64,000 nt of DNA from a virus: the IMG/VR virus record IMGVR_UViG_3300010885_039075, positions 1-64,000 of that record; one strand, 5' to 3'. This document shows positions 32,477-40,573 of this stretch, piece by piece. The notes under the pieces were generated by a model that made no database searches, was not told the DNA's origin, and saw only the letters and a program-made list of their open reading frames with translations. The position numbers were made by a program, and so were the translations under genes. Positions within the stretch are counted from its first letter, which is position 1; the number at the start of each line of letters is the position of its first letter.

Positions 32477-32944
32477 ATGCCAAATTGGTGTGATAATGTT
32501 GCTACATTTTATGGTAGCAAAGAACAGATTAAAAAACTTAAAGATGCACCTGATGGTAACATACTGGGTGTCCTGGCTCCCCGGCCTGCTTCAGAGGAAG
32601 ATAACTGGTACGATTGGAATGTAGCCAACTGGGGTACAAAGTGGGAAGTAAATGCAGAAGTTCGGGAAGAAGGTGATGAGTGGATTAGTTTCTATTTTAA
32701 TAGTGCATGGAGTCCGCCTATTTCTGCATACGAATCTGCCCAAGAACAAGGCATCAAGGTAGATGCAATGTACTATGAACCTGGAGCAAATTTTTGTGGT
32801 AGGTTTATCGATGGTGTCGACGACTGCTACGAAATTCCGGCCACATCTGCAGAAACAAGAGAACAGATTCCCGAAGAGATCGATGATGCATTTGGTGTAG
32901 CAGACAATCAAGAATCTTGGGAAAACGAGGACGAAAATGATTGA
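32477..32944 (+). CDS. Api92/YubB-like ferredoxin-fold protein
   Basis: 155 residues. MPNWCDNVATFYG, NWGTKWEV and FYFNSAWSPP are the marks of the DUF1281/YubB group found on plasmids and phages. The very acidic tail is extra. Function unknown. Confidence 0.72.
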   Translation: MPNWCDNVATFYGSKEQIKKLKDAPDGNILGVLAPRPASEEDNWYDWNVANWGTKWEVNAEVREEGDEWISFYFNSAWSPPISAYESAQEQGIKVDAMYYEPGANFCGRFIDGVDDCYEIPATSAETREQIPEEIDDAFGVADNQESWENEDEND

Positions 32945-33134
32945 TAAAGAACTTACTCTTACTTGCACAGACAACGGAAAGAAAGTACAATGTCATGTGT
33001 TAAGTTTTAAAGAAAAATCTTTTATGGATGTAGCAGTCAACACCGTAAGGATCAAGCTGATATACAAACAAGGAACTTATGCAGGTAGCATGGGCGGCTA
33101 TGAATTTAGTATAAAAGAAAATCTAGTTAAATGA
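32937..33134 (+). CDS. Unknown small beta protein
   Basis: 65 residues, beta-rich, overlapping both neighbours. No motif. Confidence 0.58.
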   Translation: MIDKELTLTCTDNGKKVQCHVLSFKEKSFMDVAVNTVRIKLIYKQGTYAGSMGGYEFSIKENLVK

Positions 33135-33526
33135 AAATCTCAGAACATAGTCGAAATCGAATTCTGCATACATTTGCCGAATGGGAAGTGGACAAAGAGT
33201 TTGCCCATCCCATGTATAACTACTTGATTTTTGGATGGTCTCCAGGTAGCTGTTTTACTGCTGTCTTGGCCAATGATTTCCTAGGAGCCATGGCAAGTAG
33301 TCATCCTAGTAATACTGTTCGAGCATTTAAGGCTTTGGCAGGTTGGATAAATGATCATGTGCCAGCAGAGTGTTATGGCTCCTATGAACGAGTTAAGGCG
33401 TGGACCAAGGCCGATGATACAGCTCGTAGAACAATTTTAGAAAAGTATAAACTGGTATTTTCTCAAGAGGATGAAGTTATGCTGATTCTTAAGGGTACTC
33501 CTGTTCATGAACCTATTTTGTTATAA
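33131..33526 (+). CDS. Unknown phage protein
   Basis: 131 residues, helical with conserved-looking WSPGSCFTAVLANDFLGA. The type recurs in phages as I recall it; role unknown. Confidence 0.65.
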   Translation: MKISEHSRNRILHTFAEWEVDKEFAHPMYNYLIFGWSPGSCFTAVLANDFLGAMASSHPSNTVRAFKALAGWINDHVPAECYGSYERVKAWTKADDTARRTILEKYKLVFSQEDEVMLILKGTPVHEPILL

Positions 33527-33537
33527 GTGAGTAAAAC

Positions 33538-33642
33538 ATGTCAGATGATAAAGCCTTCTATAGTACTATTCTTGCAATGATGGCTTTAATCTTAGGACAT
33601 CCAATCGCGGCAGTTATTATCTTTATAATTGCAGTATCTTGA
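33538..33642 (+). CDS. 34-residue membrane peptide
   Basis: MSDDKAFYSTILAMMALILG..., one hydrophobic helix to the C terminus. Ribosome site GTGAG is moderate. It fills the only gap in this gene run. Confidence 0.5.
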   Translation: MSDDKAFYSTILAMMALILGHPIAAVIIFIIAVS

Positions 33643-33663
33643 AAAATATTTAGGAGTTAAGTA

Positions 33664-33987
33664 ATGGGATTTTTTAGTTGGCGTTGCGCTAAATCAGACA
33701 AGCCGGTGATGGCCGATACCGCAGTTGTAAATACATCATGGGCGTTTGCCAGCAAGGTGGTAGTACTGTTTAAAAACGGAGATCGCATTACAGGTACCTA
33801 CGATGGCTACGGCCGGATTGATGAATTTGAACTTGTCGATTATCCCGAAGAACGATGGCGAATGGTAATTAAGAAGTTTTATGACGGAGAAACATTTGAC
33901 CAATTGTCTATGAACAAATATGATCGTGGCCAGGGATTCTTTTACAGTGATGAAGAACTGGAAGCAGAGTTCGGAGTATCAGTATGA
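33664..33987 (+). CDS. Conserved phage protein, unknown
   Basis: 107 residues starting MGFFSWRCAKSDKPV, a start I recognise in many phage proteins. A central SH3-like section VVVLFKNGDRITGTYDGYG. ATGA overlap with the next gene. Confidence 0.68.
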   Translation: MGFFSWRCAKSDKPVMADTAVVNTSWAFASKVVVLFKNGDRITGTYDGYGRIDEFELVDYPEERWRMVIKKFYDGETFDQLSMNKYDRGQGFFYSDEELEAEFGVSV

Positions 33988-34172
33988 TTAAGGGCTTTGA
34001 TCATGTGGGTGACGTGCATAAATGTAATGTATGCAGTTGTGAATTTACCGAAGACGAAGGCGGCGTACTAGGTTACTTTGGTATACTACCAGTGGCGTTT
34101 TGTCCTACTTGCCATAGCAGTATGGTGGACATGGTACTTCAATCGCATGAATTAGAAAAGGAAATCGAATGA
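33984..34172 (+). CDS. Zinc-ribbon protein
   Basis: 62 residues with CNVC and CPTC pairs about 25 residues apart, enough for one zinc site. Probably a small nucleic-acid or protein binder. Confidence 0.68.
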   Translation: MIKGFDHVGDVHKCNVCSCEFTEDEGGVLGYFGILPVAFCPTCHSSMVDMVLQSHELEKEIE

Positions 34173-34348
34173 GTAAATTTTTCGAATGGTTTAACAATAA
34201 TCGTAAATCAATCGGTTATACAATAAGCGGACTTAATATTATTTCTGGAATCAACTCTTTGCTTATTGGAAACACCGCACACGGTTGCATGTTTTTATTT
34301 GCAGGCGTGGTTATTCTTGTTGACACTAAAACATACAAATACAAATGA
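34169..34348 (+). CDS. 59-residue membrane protein
   Basis: A soluble basic start, then two hydrophobic segments (SGLNIISGINSLLIG and GCMFLFAGVVILV) and a Lys-rich tail. Coupled on both sides by 4-nt overlaps. Confidence 0.62.
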   Translation: MSKFFEWFNNNRKSIGYTISGLNIISGINSLLIGNTAHGCMFLFAGVVILVDTKTYKYK

Positions 34349-34731
34349 AAATCGGAACTAGCTTAGGTAAATGCATTAAAAGCATTTTAGACAAAGATGT
34401 TTCTTATGATGAAGTGCTTTTCATTGTAAGTAATACAATGTGTCCTACTGTGGATAGGTTAATGGATGTAGTCTTTGAGTACTATTACAATCCGCCTTAT
34501 TCGACATATGACTTTAGTGATCACAGCATTGAAGATGCCAAAGCGTTGGCCACTAATCTTTTCAATGATGGAAAATTACATCAACCCAGGGCTGTTGGTG
34601 CAGACAAATGGATAAGGAATCATCGACTAGTAGACACTTGGTATGACATTGCACCAAGTCCTGTTACAGATAATGAAAGTGTGCGAGAAGCTTGGAATCA
34701 TTATAAAATGATTGCAAATCTCGTAGCATAA
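34345..34731 (+). CDS. Conserved phage protein with shared C-terminal motif
   Basis: 128 residues ending ESVREAWNHYKMIANLVA, the third example of the V..A[YW]...[YF]....LA tail (see 11446-11844 and 20742-21212). Last gene of the early run before the tRNAs. Confidence 0.68.
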   Translation: MKIGTSLGKCIKSILDKDVSYDEVLFIVSNTMCPTVDRLMDVVFEYYYNPPYSTYDFSDHSIEDAKALATNLFNDGKLHQPRAVGADKWIRNHRLVDTWYDIAPSPVTDNESVREAWNHYKMIANLVA

Positions 34732-34738
34732 AAGTTAC

Positions 34739-34816
34739 GGGCCTCTAGCTCATGTTGGTTAGAGCAGTGGACTCATAATCCATTGGTGCGGAGTTCGACT
34801 CTCCGGGGGCCCACCA
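34739..34816 (+). tRNA. tRNA with CAT anticodon (Met or Ile2)
   Basis: Complete cloverleaf: acceptor GGGCCTC/GGGGCCC, anticodon loop CTCATAA, T-arm CGGAG-TTCGACT-CTCCG, encoded ACCA. Elongator Met or lysidine-type Ile cannot be separated by eye. Confidence 0.92.
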
Positions 34817-34845
34817 AATTATTTTAAATTAAATAAAAAAAGAAG

Positions 34846-34874
34846 TAGACAACATATAAATAACCTGTTATAAT
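34846..34874 (+). promoter_or_regulatory. Promoter of the tRNA-Leu/Ser run
   Basis: TAGACA (34846-34851), 17-nt spacer, TATAAT (34869-34874), 9 nt before tRNA-Leu. Confidence 0.78.
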
Positions 34875-34883
34875 AGTTTTATT

Positions 34884-34967
34884 GCGAGAGTGGAGAAATG
34901 GTATACTCAGGAGACTTAAAATCTCCCGTCGAAAGGCATGCGGGTTCGAGTCCCGCCTCTCGCACCA
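34884..34967 (+). tRNA. tRNA-Leu (TAA)
   Basis: GCGAGAG/CTCTCGC acceptor, anticodon loop CTTAAAA, long variable arm, CCA encoded. Confidence 0.93.
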
Positions 34968-34974
34968 AGTTTAA

Positions 34975-35062
34975 GGAGCATTGGCCGACCGGTTAAGGCA
35001 ACAGATTGCTAATCTGTCATTCAGCAATGGGTGAGTAGGTTCGATTCCTACATGCTCCGCCA
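34975..35062 (+). tRNA. tRNA-Ser (GCT)
   Basis: GGAGCAT/ATGCTCC acceptor, anticodon GCT, long variable arm, GCCA end. Confidence 0.93.
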
Positions 35063-35300
35063 AAACGTTCCAGCGTCACTGGATAGTCTGACCCAGACGA
35101 TGAGAAGTGTGATGACACACACGGGTGGTTCTGAAACGAAAAGTTTCACACAGAGGCCATGATAGAACATGGATGTATGTGCGGTTCAACCTAACCGGCG
35201 TTGGCAATACGAGAACGGTTCCTGTCGGGAAGCGGGTGGAGGTGGAGGTGATGAATAGACTAGTTGGGGCAACTTGACGAAATTTCTGATACACTATAAT
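35063..35300 (+). ncRNA. Hairpin-rich inter-tRNA RNA, candidate A
   Basis: 238 nt with no good ORF but six consecutive short hairpins: CCAG/CTGG (35070-35082), GTCTG/CAGAC (35086-35098), GTGTG/CACAC (35107-35120), TGAAAC/GTTTCA (35132-35148), CCATG/CATGG (35157-35172) and CGGTT/AACCG (35182-35197). A G-rich part and TATAAT (35295-35300) follow. It directly abuts tRNA-Ser, so it would be released by tRNA 3' processing. I do not recognise a known family. Confidence 0.5.
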
Positions 35301-35343
35301 TACCGCCGAGGGATGCCAGAGCATTTTTTTAATAAGGTTTATC

Positions 35344-35553
35344 ATGGCAAGAATTACAAGTGAAAAAGCAGTCGAGCAAATTGGAAATAGATTTGATTTA
35401 GTTCTAGTAGCTTCGTTACGAGTTAGAGAATTGTACGCCGGTGCAACACCAATGGTTAAACCTAGTCCTAGTAAAACAGTTACAGCTCTAAGAGAAGTCG
35501 AAGAAGGCCATGTTGGCCGAGACTATCTCTTAAAGATTAGACCTAACAAATAA
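35344..35553 (+). CDS. rpoZ: RNA polymerase omega subunit homologue
   Basis: 69 residues. The start [24 protein letters not shown] and [11 protein letters not shown] match bacterial omega (MARVT..., NRFELVLLA, ALREI). Omega binds the beta-prime C-terminal tail and helps assembly. A phage copy could replace host omega or guide the polymerase. It sits between two tRNA genes behind candidate RNA A, with TATAAT at 35295. Confidence 0.88.
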   Translation: MARITSEKAVEQIGNRFDLVLVASLRVRELYAGATPMVKPSPSKTVTALREVEEGHVGRDYLLKIRPNK

Positions 35554-35561
35554 ATTTAAAT

Positions 35562-35638
<77 letters not shown>

Positions 35639-35659
35639 ATATTATAGATGATAGTGTGC

Positions 35660-35667
35660 TATAAATA
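35660..35667 (+). promoter_or_regulatory. Late promoter box TATAAATA, 7-nt gap
   Basis: A perfect TATAAATA ending 7 nt before ATG 35675. This position decides the start of the next gene; the upstream ATG at 35648 would lie before the promoter. Confidence 0.62.
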
Positions 35668-35674
35668 TTTTCAT

Positions 35675-36607
35675 ATGTACACAGATCATCAAAATAATTT
35701 TAATTCTAAGTATCCCATTATCTGTTCCGGGATGACCACTGTGTCCAACGTCAAGTTGGCACTGGCAGTCAAAGAAACAGGATGTTATCCCAGTTTTGTT
35801 ACATTTAATCATACTGTTCAAACAGGATCTACTTTTATATACGATCCAAAAGTTCTAAGAGAACATCTAACATACTATATAAACAAAGTAGGTGATTCGG
35901 ATTTTATACTAGGACTTAACACACCTATTTTCACTGATTCCACAGAAACATTTAAAATTATCTTAGAGTTAAAGCCAGCGTACATAGAAATGTTTGACAA
36001 CTACTTTGTCACAGATCCACGTTTTCCTAGATTATTAAAACAAGTTCAAGAAAATGGAACTAAGGTACTAGGTAAATTCCTTTCATTTGAAACTGTGATC
36101 GAACATTTGAATAAAAATTCAAATGTTATGAATTCCTTAGATGGTATCATACTCAAAGGTGATAAAGGTGCAGGTAGAGTTTCTTCGACAACATTTGATC
36201 TAGTAGAAGCTATACGTGCTTTACGTTTGTTAAAACCAAATTGGATTATTATAGCACAAGGCGGAATATATGACAGTCAGGGAATAAAAGAACATCTTTC
36301 TGCAGGTGCGAATATTGTCAGTCTCGGCACAGTTTTTGCGGTGTCGGAAGAATCAGTTGTGTCGCTGGAAACTAAAAAGAAAATGTTAGAATCATCCTAC
36401 TCGGAAACTGTAAAAATAGGAACAGCAAACCAAAGTGGTTTTTTGTTTAGTAAAACTGCTCTTGACATAGAAAATAATACATACGGACTAGCAAAAGGTA
36501 TTCAAAGTCCCAACGAAGGACACGTCTTTGCTGGTGGTGCAATAGATCATATTACTAGTATTAAACCAGTTAAACAGATTGTAGAAGAATTAACTGTGGG
36601 CCTCTGA
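35675..36607 (+). CDS. Nitronate-monooxygenase-like FMN enzyme
   Basis: About 310 residues from ATG 35675. A TIM-barrel 2-nitropropane-dioxygenase pattern: IICSGMTTVSNVKLALAV, then GIILKGDKGAGR, and the FMN-phosphate region IIAQGGIYDSQGIKEHLSAGANIVSLGT. The family oxidises nitronates, or acts as enoyl-ACP reductase (FabK). With AcpS and desaturases nearby, a FabK-like lipid role is an alternative. The 3' end overlaps the convergent PP-loop gene by 18 nt. Confidence 0.82.
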   Translation: MYTDHQNNFNSKYPIICSGMTTVSNVKLALAVKETGCYPSFVTFNHTVQTGSTFIYDPKVLREHLTYYINKVGDSDFILGLNTPIFTDSTETFKIILELKPAYIEMFDNYFVTDPRFPRLLKQVQENGTKVLGKFLSFETVIEHLNKNSNVMNSLDGIILKGDKGAGRVSSTTFDLVEAIRALRLLKPNWIIIAQGGIYDSQGIKEHLSAGANIVSLGTVFAVSEESVVSLETKKKMLESSYSETVKIGTANQSGFLFSKTALDIENNTYGLAKGIQSPNEGHVFAGGAIDHITSIKPVKQIVEELTVGL

Positions 36608-37528
36608 TGTAGGCAATTTGTCTTCCATTCTCAGTACATCTACTTTATCTTGTAACAAGAATTTTCTCAGAGTATAATATTCAGTGTGAACAACATCTCG
36701 ACTATATGTACTTTTAATGGGACAGTTCATAATCCAATCTATTTTTTCCACGCCCATAGATTTTGGGAAATACAATAGCTCATGACCCCAGTATCTTCCC
36801 ATGATGATGGGTTTGATATAATAATTGTAGTTGAATATAATGCCCGGCTTTTTACCTGATCCGTCAACAAGGTCATTGTGTAAAATATAACGAATACTGT
36901 TGATATAACCTCTGAATACAGCATCGTTGATTATACTGAGTAAGAACGCTTCACTGGTTTCGTTACGATCAATGTTTAATACTTTGCCTGACCTATCTAA
37001 GCTACGCAATGTTCTTAGTCTAGTATTTTCAAAATTCCAATGGGCCTCCATGATATATCTTTTACCAGATTCTTCATTCATCACAATGTCGGGTCCTTCG
37101 ATACCGTTCAAGTAATCCATGTCCGCGGGCAACAATGATAAAAACTTTTTATGCATGAAATGATTGGGAAGTATGTGCTGAGAATAGGCTTGGTCTAATA
37201 CTTCATCTTTTTCTTTGGCAGGATCGATTTCAGCTATCAATGCATTGAAACCATATTTCTTTTCCAAAACTTTTACATTGTTGTATTCATGATCATTGTA
37301 TCCTGGCATGTATAAAAATGCACAGGTATATGGCAAACCTTGTTCGTGTAGACTGTGTAGTATTACTTGACTGTCCAAGCCACTGCTAAGACCTAACAGT
37401 AACTTGTCGCCACTAGAATCGGAAATTGTTTTAACCGCTAGATCAAGCTCTTCGCGCATATTACCAATCTTCCGGCCAGGGCTGGTATATTCGACGTAAA
37501 ACTTGTTATTTTCAAATCCAGATTTCAT
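36590..37528 (-). CDS. PP-loop ATPase, asparagine-synthetase-like (2)
   Basis: 312 residues. LLLGLSSGLDSQVILHSL has the PP-loop SSGLDS. VLEKKYGF and DWI...-type blocks are shared with 46719-47630, so these two are close paralogues. No glutaminase domain. YIKPIIMGRYWGHELLYFPKSMG near the end is also shared. Confidence 0.8.
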   Translation of the reverse strand: MKSGFENNKFYVEYTSPGRKIGNMREELDLAVKTISDSSGDKLLLGLSSGLDSQVILHSLHEQGLPYTCAFLYMPGYNDHEYNNVKVLEKKYGFNALIAEIDPAKEKDEVLDQAYSQHILPNHFMHKKFLSLLPADMDYLNGIEGPDIVMNEESGKRYIMEAHWNFENTRLRTLRSLDRSGKVLNIDRNETSEAFLLSIINDAVFRGYINSIRYILHNDLVDGSGKKPGIIFNYNYYIKPIIMGRYWGHELLYFPKSMGVEKIDWIMNCPIKSTYSRDVVHTEYYTLRKFLLQDKVDVLRMEDKLPTSEAHS

Positions 37529-37574
37529 TATAGCTCACTAAATATTGTAGCAAAATATTTACCGAGAACAATCA

Positions 37575-38735
37575 ATGATCAACAGAGAGTTAGGATTCTA
37601 TGTCTGCGATGGCAAAGAATTCACTTCAAAAATTTTAGCATGTCTACATAGTACTCAAGTTAATAAACCAGTTAATTGGATTTTTAATGACAGAGTATTC
37701 GATTCTTATAACTGGGCTGTTGAGCCCGAAGAATCATTGGATGAACTATATAATCGACGAGCTCGACAGCTACGAGAACGATATGACTATGTTATGATAA
37801 GTTATAGTGGCGGAGCAGACAGTAACAATATTCTAATGAGCTTTGTGCGTCAAGGCCTGCACGTAGATGAAATAGTTGTTAATCATTTTGAAAAAGCCAG
37901 TAAACAGTTCATCGATTTAAATCCTGCAAACATGGATGCAAAAAACGCTGGTGCAGAACACTATCTGCAGACTATGCCTAGGTTAAAAGAGATTGCACCG
38001 CTGATACCTAAAACAAAAATTACTGTGGCTGACCTAAGTGATCATTTATTTGATTTTATGGAAGGCACTGGAGATGCTAGTTGGGTTCTTACCAAACGCG
38101 AAGGTATAAATCCTGCAGGTGCCACACGTTTCAATTATCTGGCTCTAGCAGACGTGAGAAAACAATTCGATAAAGATAAAAAGATATGCATGATAATCGG
38201 CATTGAAAAACCCAGGGTAGCCATTGCCGATGGTAAACTATTGATGCGCTTTGTAGATCGTGCCGCTAATCAAAATACAGTAGCTGAGCATTTTAGAGAA
38301 TATCCAAATGCCATGGCTGAATTCTTTTATTGGAGCCCCGACTGTGTTCCTTTATTGATAAAGCAGGGGCATGTAATTAAAAAATATTTGGCGGCCAATC
38401 CTCACATGCAAGAACACTGGTATGCACCCAACATCACACATGAAAAAGTTCGTTTGATTCACGAACGAGTGCTAAGAAGTGTGATATATTCAACATGGGA
38501 TACCAATTGGTGGCAAGCAGATAAATCTACATCAGACTGGTACAGTGAATTCGATTTATGGTTCAAAGACGGATACTCCCACACAAAGGCTGTTAATATT
38601 TGGAGAGAGGGCATTGAATATGTCAATACTACCTTGTCTGATTTTGTCAATGACAGCGGGGATGGTTTAAAACATTTCCATAAGTTTTATGACTTAGGTC
38701 CAATACCAGGCCTGTTGCCGCAGTATGCAACTTAA
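37575..38735 (+). CDS. PP-loop ATPase (3)
   Basis: 386 residues. MISYSGGADSNNILMSF carries SGGADS (about 79-84). The rest is unlike the other PP-loop proteins of the window, so it is a separate branch. DTNWWQADKS and WFKDGY regions are Trp-rich. No glutaminase domain. It diverges from 36590-37528 across a 46-nt gap. Confidence 0.78.
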   Translation: MINRELGFYVCDGKEFTSKILACLHSTQVNKPVNWIFNDRVFDSYNWAVEPEESLDELYNRRARQLRERYDYVMISYSGGADSNNILMSFVRQGLHVDEIVVNHFEKASKQFIDLNPANMDAKNAGAEHYLQTMPRLKEIAPLIPKTKITVADLSDHLFDFMEGTGDASWVLTKREGINPAGATRFNYLALADVRKQFDKDKKICMIIGIEKPRVAIADGKLLMRFVDRAANQNTVAEHFREYPNAMAEFFYWSPDCVPLLIKQGHVIKKYLAANPHMQEHWYAPNITHEKVRLIHERVLRSVIYSTWDTNWWQADKSTSDWYSEFDLWFKDGYSHTKAVNIWREGIEYVNTTLSDFVNDSGDGLKHFHKFYDLGPIPGLLPQYAT

Positions 38736-38745
38736 GGCCTTGGCT

Positions 38746-38753
38746 TATAAGTA
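38746..38753 (+). promoter_or_regulatory. Late-like box TATAAGTA, 5-nt gap
   Basis: One mismatch to TATAAATA, ending exactly 5 nt before ATG 38759, the same spacing as the short-gap class. Confidence 0.42.
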
Positions 38754-38758
38754 GATAT

Positions 38759-39676
38759 ATGAAGAATACAATTAAATTTTTACTAGTGATATCACTGGTA
38801 ATTTTCTCTGTCTGTGCAAAGCCTGCATCGATTATTGAGTATACTGTGCATCATGCTCCTGGCGGTCCCAGTGATAGAATTACTAGACTGATAGTCAAGA
38901 ATCTCTCAATAGAAGATTATATTGTTATGAATCGTCCGGGTGCGGCCGGCAGACTGGCAATGAAACAAGTACTCAAAGGTGAAAGTGTGCTCATGGCCAC
39001 TATGCCACAGATTTATGTCACTAACACTTTAAATTATAAAGACTTAGAATACGACACTGAACGAGATTTAGAAATTTTAGGAACAGTGGCTGTACTTCCT
39101 AATTTGTTAGCTTGCAGAGCTGGTCTGGGTATCACAACGTTCAACGAGTTTTTAAACACAAAAAAATCTCTAAGTTTTGCAGTCAACGGCTATGGTAGCT
39201 CAGAACATATTGCCACTGAAGCATTGTTTGTACGTGCTCAGGGAAAACACATTATCGTTCCTTATCCCAGTGGAGGTAATAAAGGCGCCATGGATGTTCT
39301 AGCAGGGCAAGTAGACTGTACATTTGGCAACTATTCAAGTGTCAAACCTTTTATCGGAGACAGCCGTGTTAGTATATTATTTGCCAGCCACGACATGGGA
39401 GATAACATACTTACGTGGGACAAATATTTTAAAGAATCTTTTCCTTACCAAAGTTATATTTGCTTAGTGGTAGCCAAATCAATGAGTAAATCAATGAAAG
39501 AAAAAATTGTCAGTGATGCAATCAGTGTTTTTAAAAATAAAGAATTTAAAGAAACTGTATTTAATCTAGGACTGATGCCGGTGGGATCCACCGAATCATC
39601 GATGACTAATACGGTGCTGAGATCTAATAAATCTTTGATGTCCTTCATTGTAAATAACAAATTAGATATTAGTTAA
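38759..39676 (+). CDS. TctC/Bug-type periplasmic binding protein
   Basis: 305 residues. A signal peptide (FLLVISLVIFSVCAKPA) precedes the family marks HAPGGPSDRITR, NRPGAAGRLA and YPSGGNKGAMDVLAGQVDC. Bug proteins capture carboxylates or other small molecules in the periplasm for tripartite transport and are hugely expanded in Burkholderiales. No membrane partners are present here, so it would work with a host transporter or act as a sensor or scavenger. Confidence 0.88.
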   Translation: MKNTIKFLLVISLVIFSVCAKPASIIEYTVHHAPGGPSDRITRLIVKNLSIEDYIVMNRPGAAGRLAMKQVLKGESVLMATMPQIYVTNTLNYKDLEYDTERDLEILGTVAVLPNLLACRAGLGITTFNEFLNTKKSLSFAVNGYGSSEHIATEALFVRAQGKHIIVPYPSGGNKGAMDVLAGQVDCTFGNYSSVKPFIGDSRVSILFASHDMGDNILTWDKYFKESFPYQSYICLVVAKSMSKSMKEKIVSDAISVFKNKEFKETVFNLGLMPVGSTESSMTNTVLRSNKSLMSFIVNNKLDIS

Positions 39677-39687
39677 TAGGAGATACA

Positions 39688-40332
39688 ATGACAAACAATG
39701 ACATCGAAACCATAATTGAAAAAAGTCAACATTGCCAACGTAATTGGGATTTGACTAAGTCTATTCCGCAAGCAGATCTAGATACACTAGTATCAGCAGT
39801 TACACAATGTCCCAGTAAACAAAACGTAGCTTACTATAAGTGTCATTTCATAACTAACAGAAATATCATTGAAACTATACATGGGTTAACCAATGGATTT
39901 ACAGTTAACAGGGAAAAAAATATTGTCGAAACAAACACACAAACATTGGCAAATTTGTTAGTGGTTTTTGAAGATCAAATGGTCACACCAGTTTTACACG
40001 AAGGTGTACATCGCAATGATCAAATGGCATGGTTAGAAAAAGACAACGAAAGAGTGCCCGACGCTTTGTACAATGACAGAGAAGTCTCCTTGGGCATTGC
40101 ATCTGGATACTTGAACCTTACAGCGAACTTGCTAGGCTATTCCACTGGCTACTGCGGTTGTTTCGACGGCCCAAAAGTACAAAAAGTTCTGGGCACTGAA
40201 GGCGGAGTGCTATTGTTACTGGGTATTGGATTTCCTGATCCAAACAAACAACGCACACAGCATCAAGTCAATGAAAACTTCAACTACATCACTTTTCCAA
40301 AACAAAAAATAGAAGTAAATTTTGTCAAGTAA
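39688..40332 (+). CDS. Nitroreductase-family flavoprotein
   Basis: 214 residues with AGGAGA site. CPSKQNVAYYKCHFI, the helix DREVSLGIASGYLNLTANLLGYSTGYCGC, and LLLGIGFPD match the nitroreductase fold. Substrate unknown. A larger relative is at 55073-56095. Confidence 0.75.
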   Translation: MTNNDIETIIEKSQHCQRNWDLTKSIPQADLDTLVSAVTQCPSKQNVAYYKCHFITNRNIIETIHGLTNGFTVNREKNIVETNTQTLANLLVVFEDQMVTPVLHEGVHRNDQMAWLEKDNERVPDALYNDREVSLGIASGYLNLTANLLGYSTGYCGCFDGPKVQKVLGTEGGVLLLLGIGFPDPNKQRTQHQVNENFNYITFPKQKIEVNFVK

Positions 40333-40355
40333 TTTTACCAAAATTAAAGATTTAA

Positions 40356-40384
40356 TTGACATAAAAGATAAATAACTGTATAAT
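40356..40384 (+). promoter_or_regulatory. Perfect consensus sigma70 promoter of tRNA array
   Basis: TTGACA (40356-40361), 17-nt spacer, TATAAT (40379-40384). It drives the leader ORF, attenuator-like hairpins, structured RNA and tRNA array that follow. Confidence 0.9.
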
Positions 40385-40391
40385 ACACACT

Positions 40392-40502
40392 ATGATGAAC
40401 AACAAACTTTTTAATCTTAGCTCACAGCATTCCATATATTGGTCAATGCTTTGCTTTGACCGCGAGATTAATATCAGGGTCCGGGAGGGATGGGATGGTT
40501 AA
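40392..40502 (+). CDS. 36-residue leader peptide
   Basis: ATG 40392 or 40395 to TAA 40500. Ends ...INIRVREGWDG and contains W17, W34, Cys and several Arg codons. It starts about at the transcription start and has no good ribosome site. Its 3' part (40475-40482) is one arm of the competing hairpins below. Confidence 0.5.
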   Translation: MMNNKLFNLSSQHSIYWSMLCFDREINIRVREGWDG

Positions 40503-40566
40503 GTAAACAACTTAATACATTTCAAAACTTCAAGGACCCTGGAACTAAAAACTCCAGGGTTTTTGT
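40475..40566 (+). promoter_or_regulatory. Attenuator-like competing hairpins and terminator
   Basis: Segment 1 CAGGGTCC (40475-40482) is fully complementary to segment 2 GGACCCTG (40534-40541). Segment 2 also belongs to ACCCTGGA (40536-40543), which pairs with TCCAGGGT (40553-40560) followed by TTTTGTTTTT, a terminator. The two pairings exclude each other. Confidence 0.65.
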
Positions 40567-40573
40567 TTTTATA

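Noticed and set aside
32591-32974. 127-codon minus-strand frame
   Set aside because: Antisense to the Api92/YubB-like gene; no supporting start or motif.
35086-35148. Hammerhead ribozyme
   Set aside because: CGATGAG and GAAA occur, but the conserved CUGANGA core and three-stem layout do not fit.
35076-35345. 89-codon minus-strand frame across candidate RNA A
   Set aside because: It would read the complement of the hairpin train; no ribosome site, and its composition is unlike neighbouring proteins.
35648-35674. Upstream start for the nitronate-monooxygenase-like gene
   Set aside because: It would precede the TATAAATA box at 35660; the ATG at 35675 has the spacing of the other late genes.
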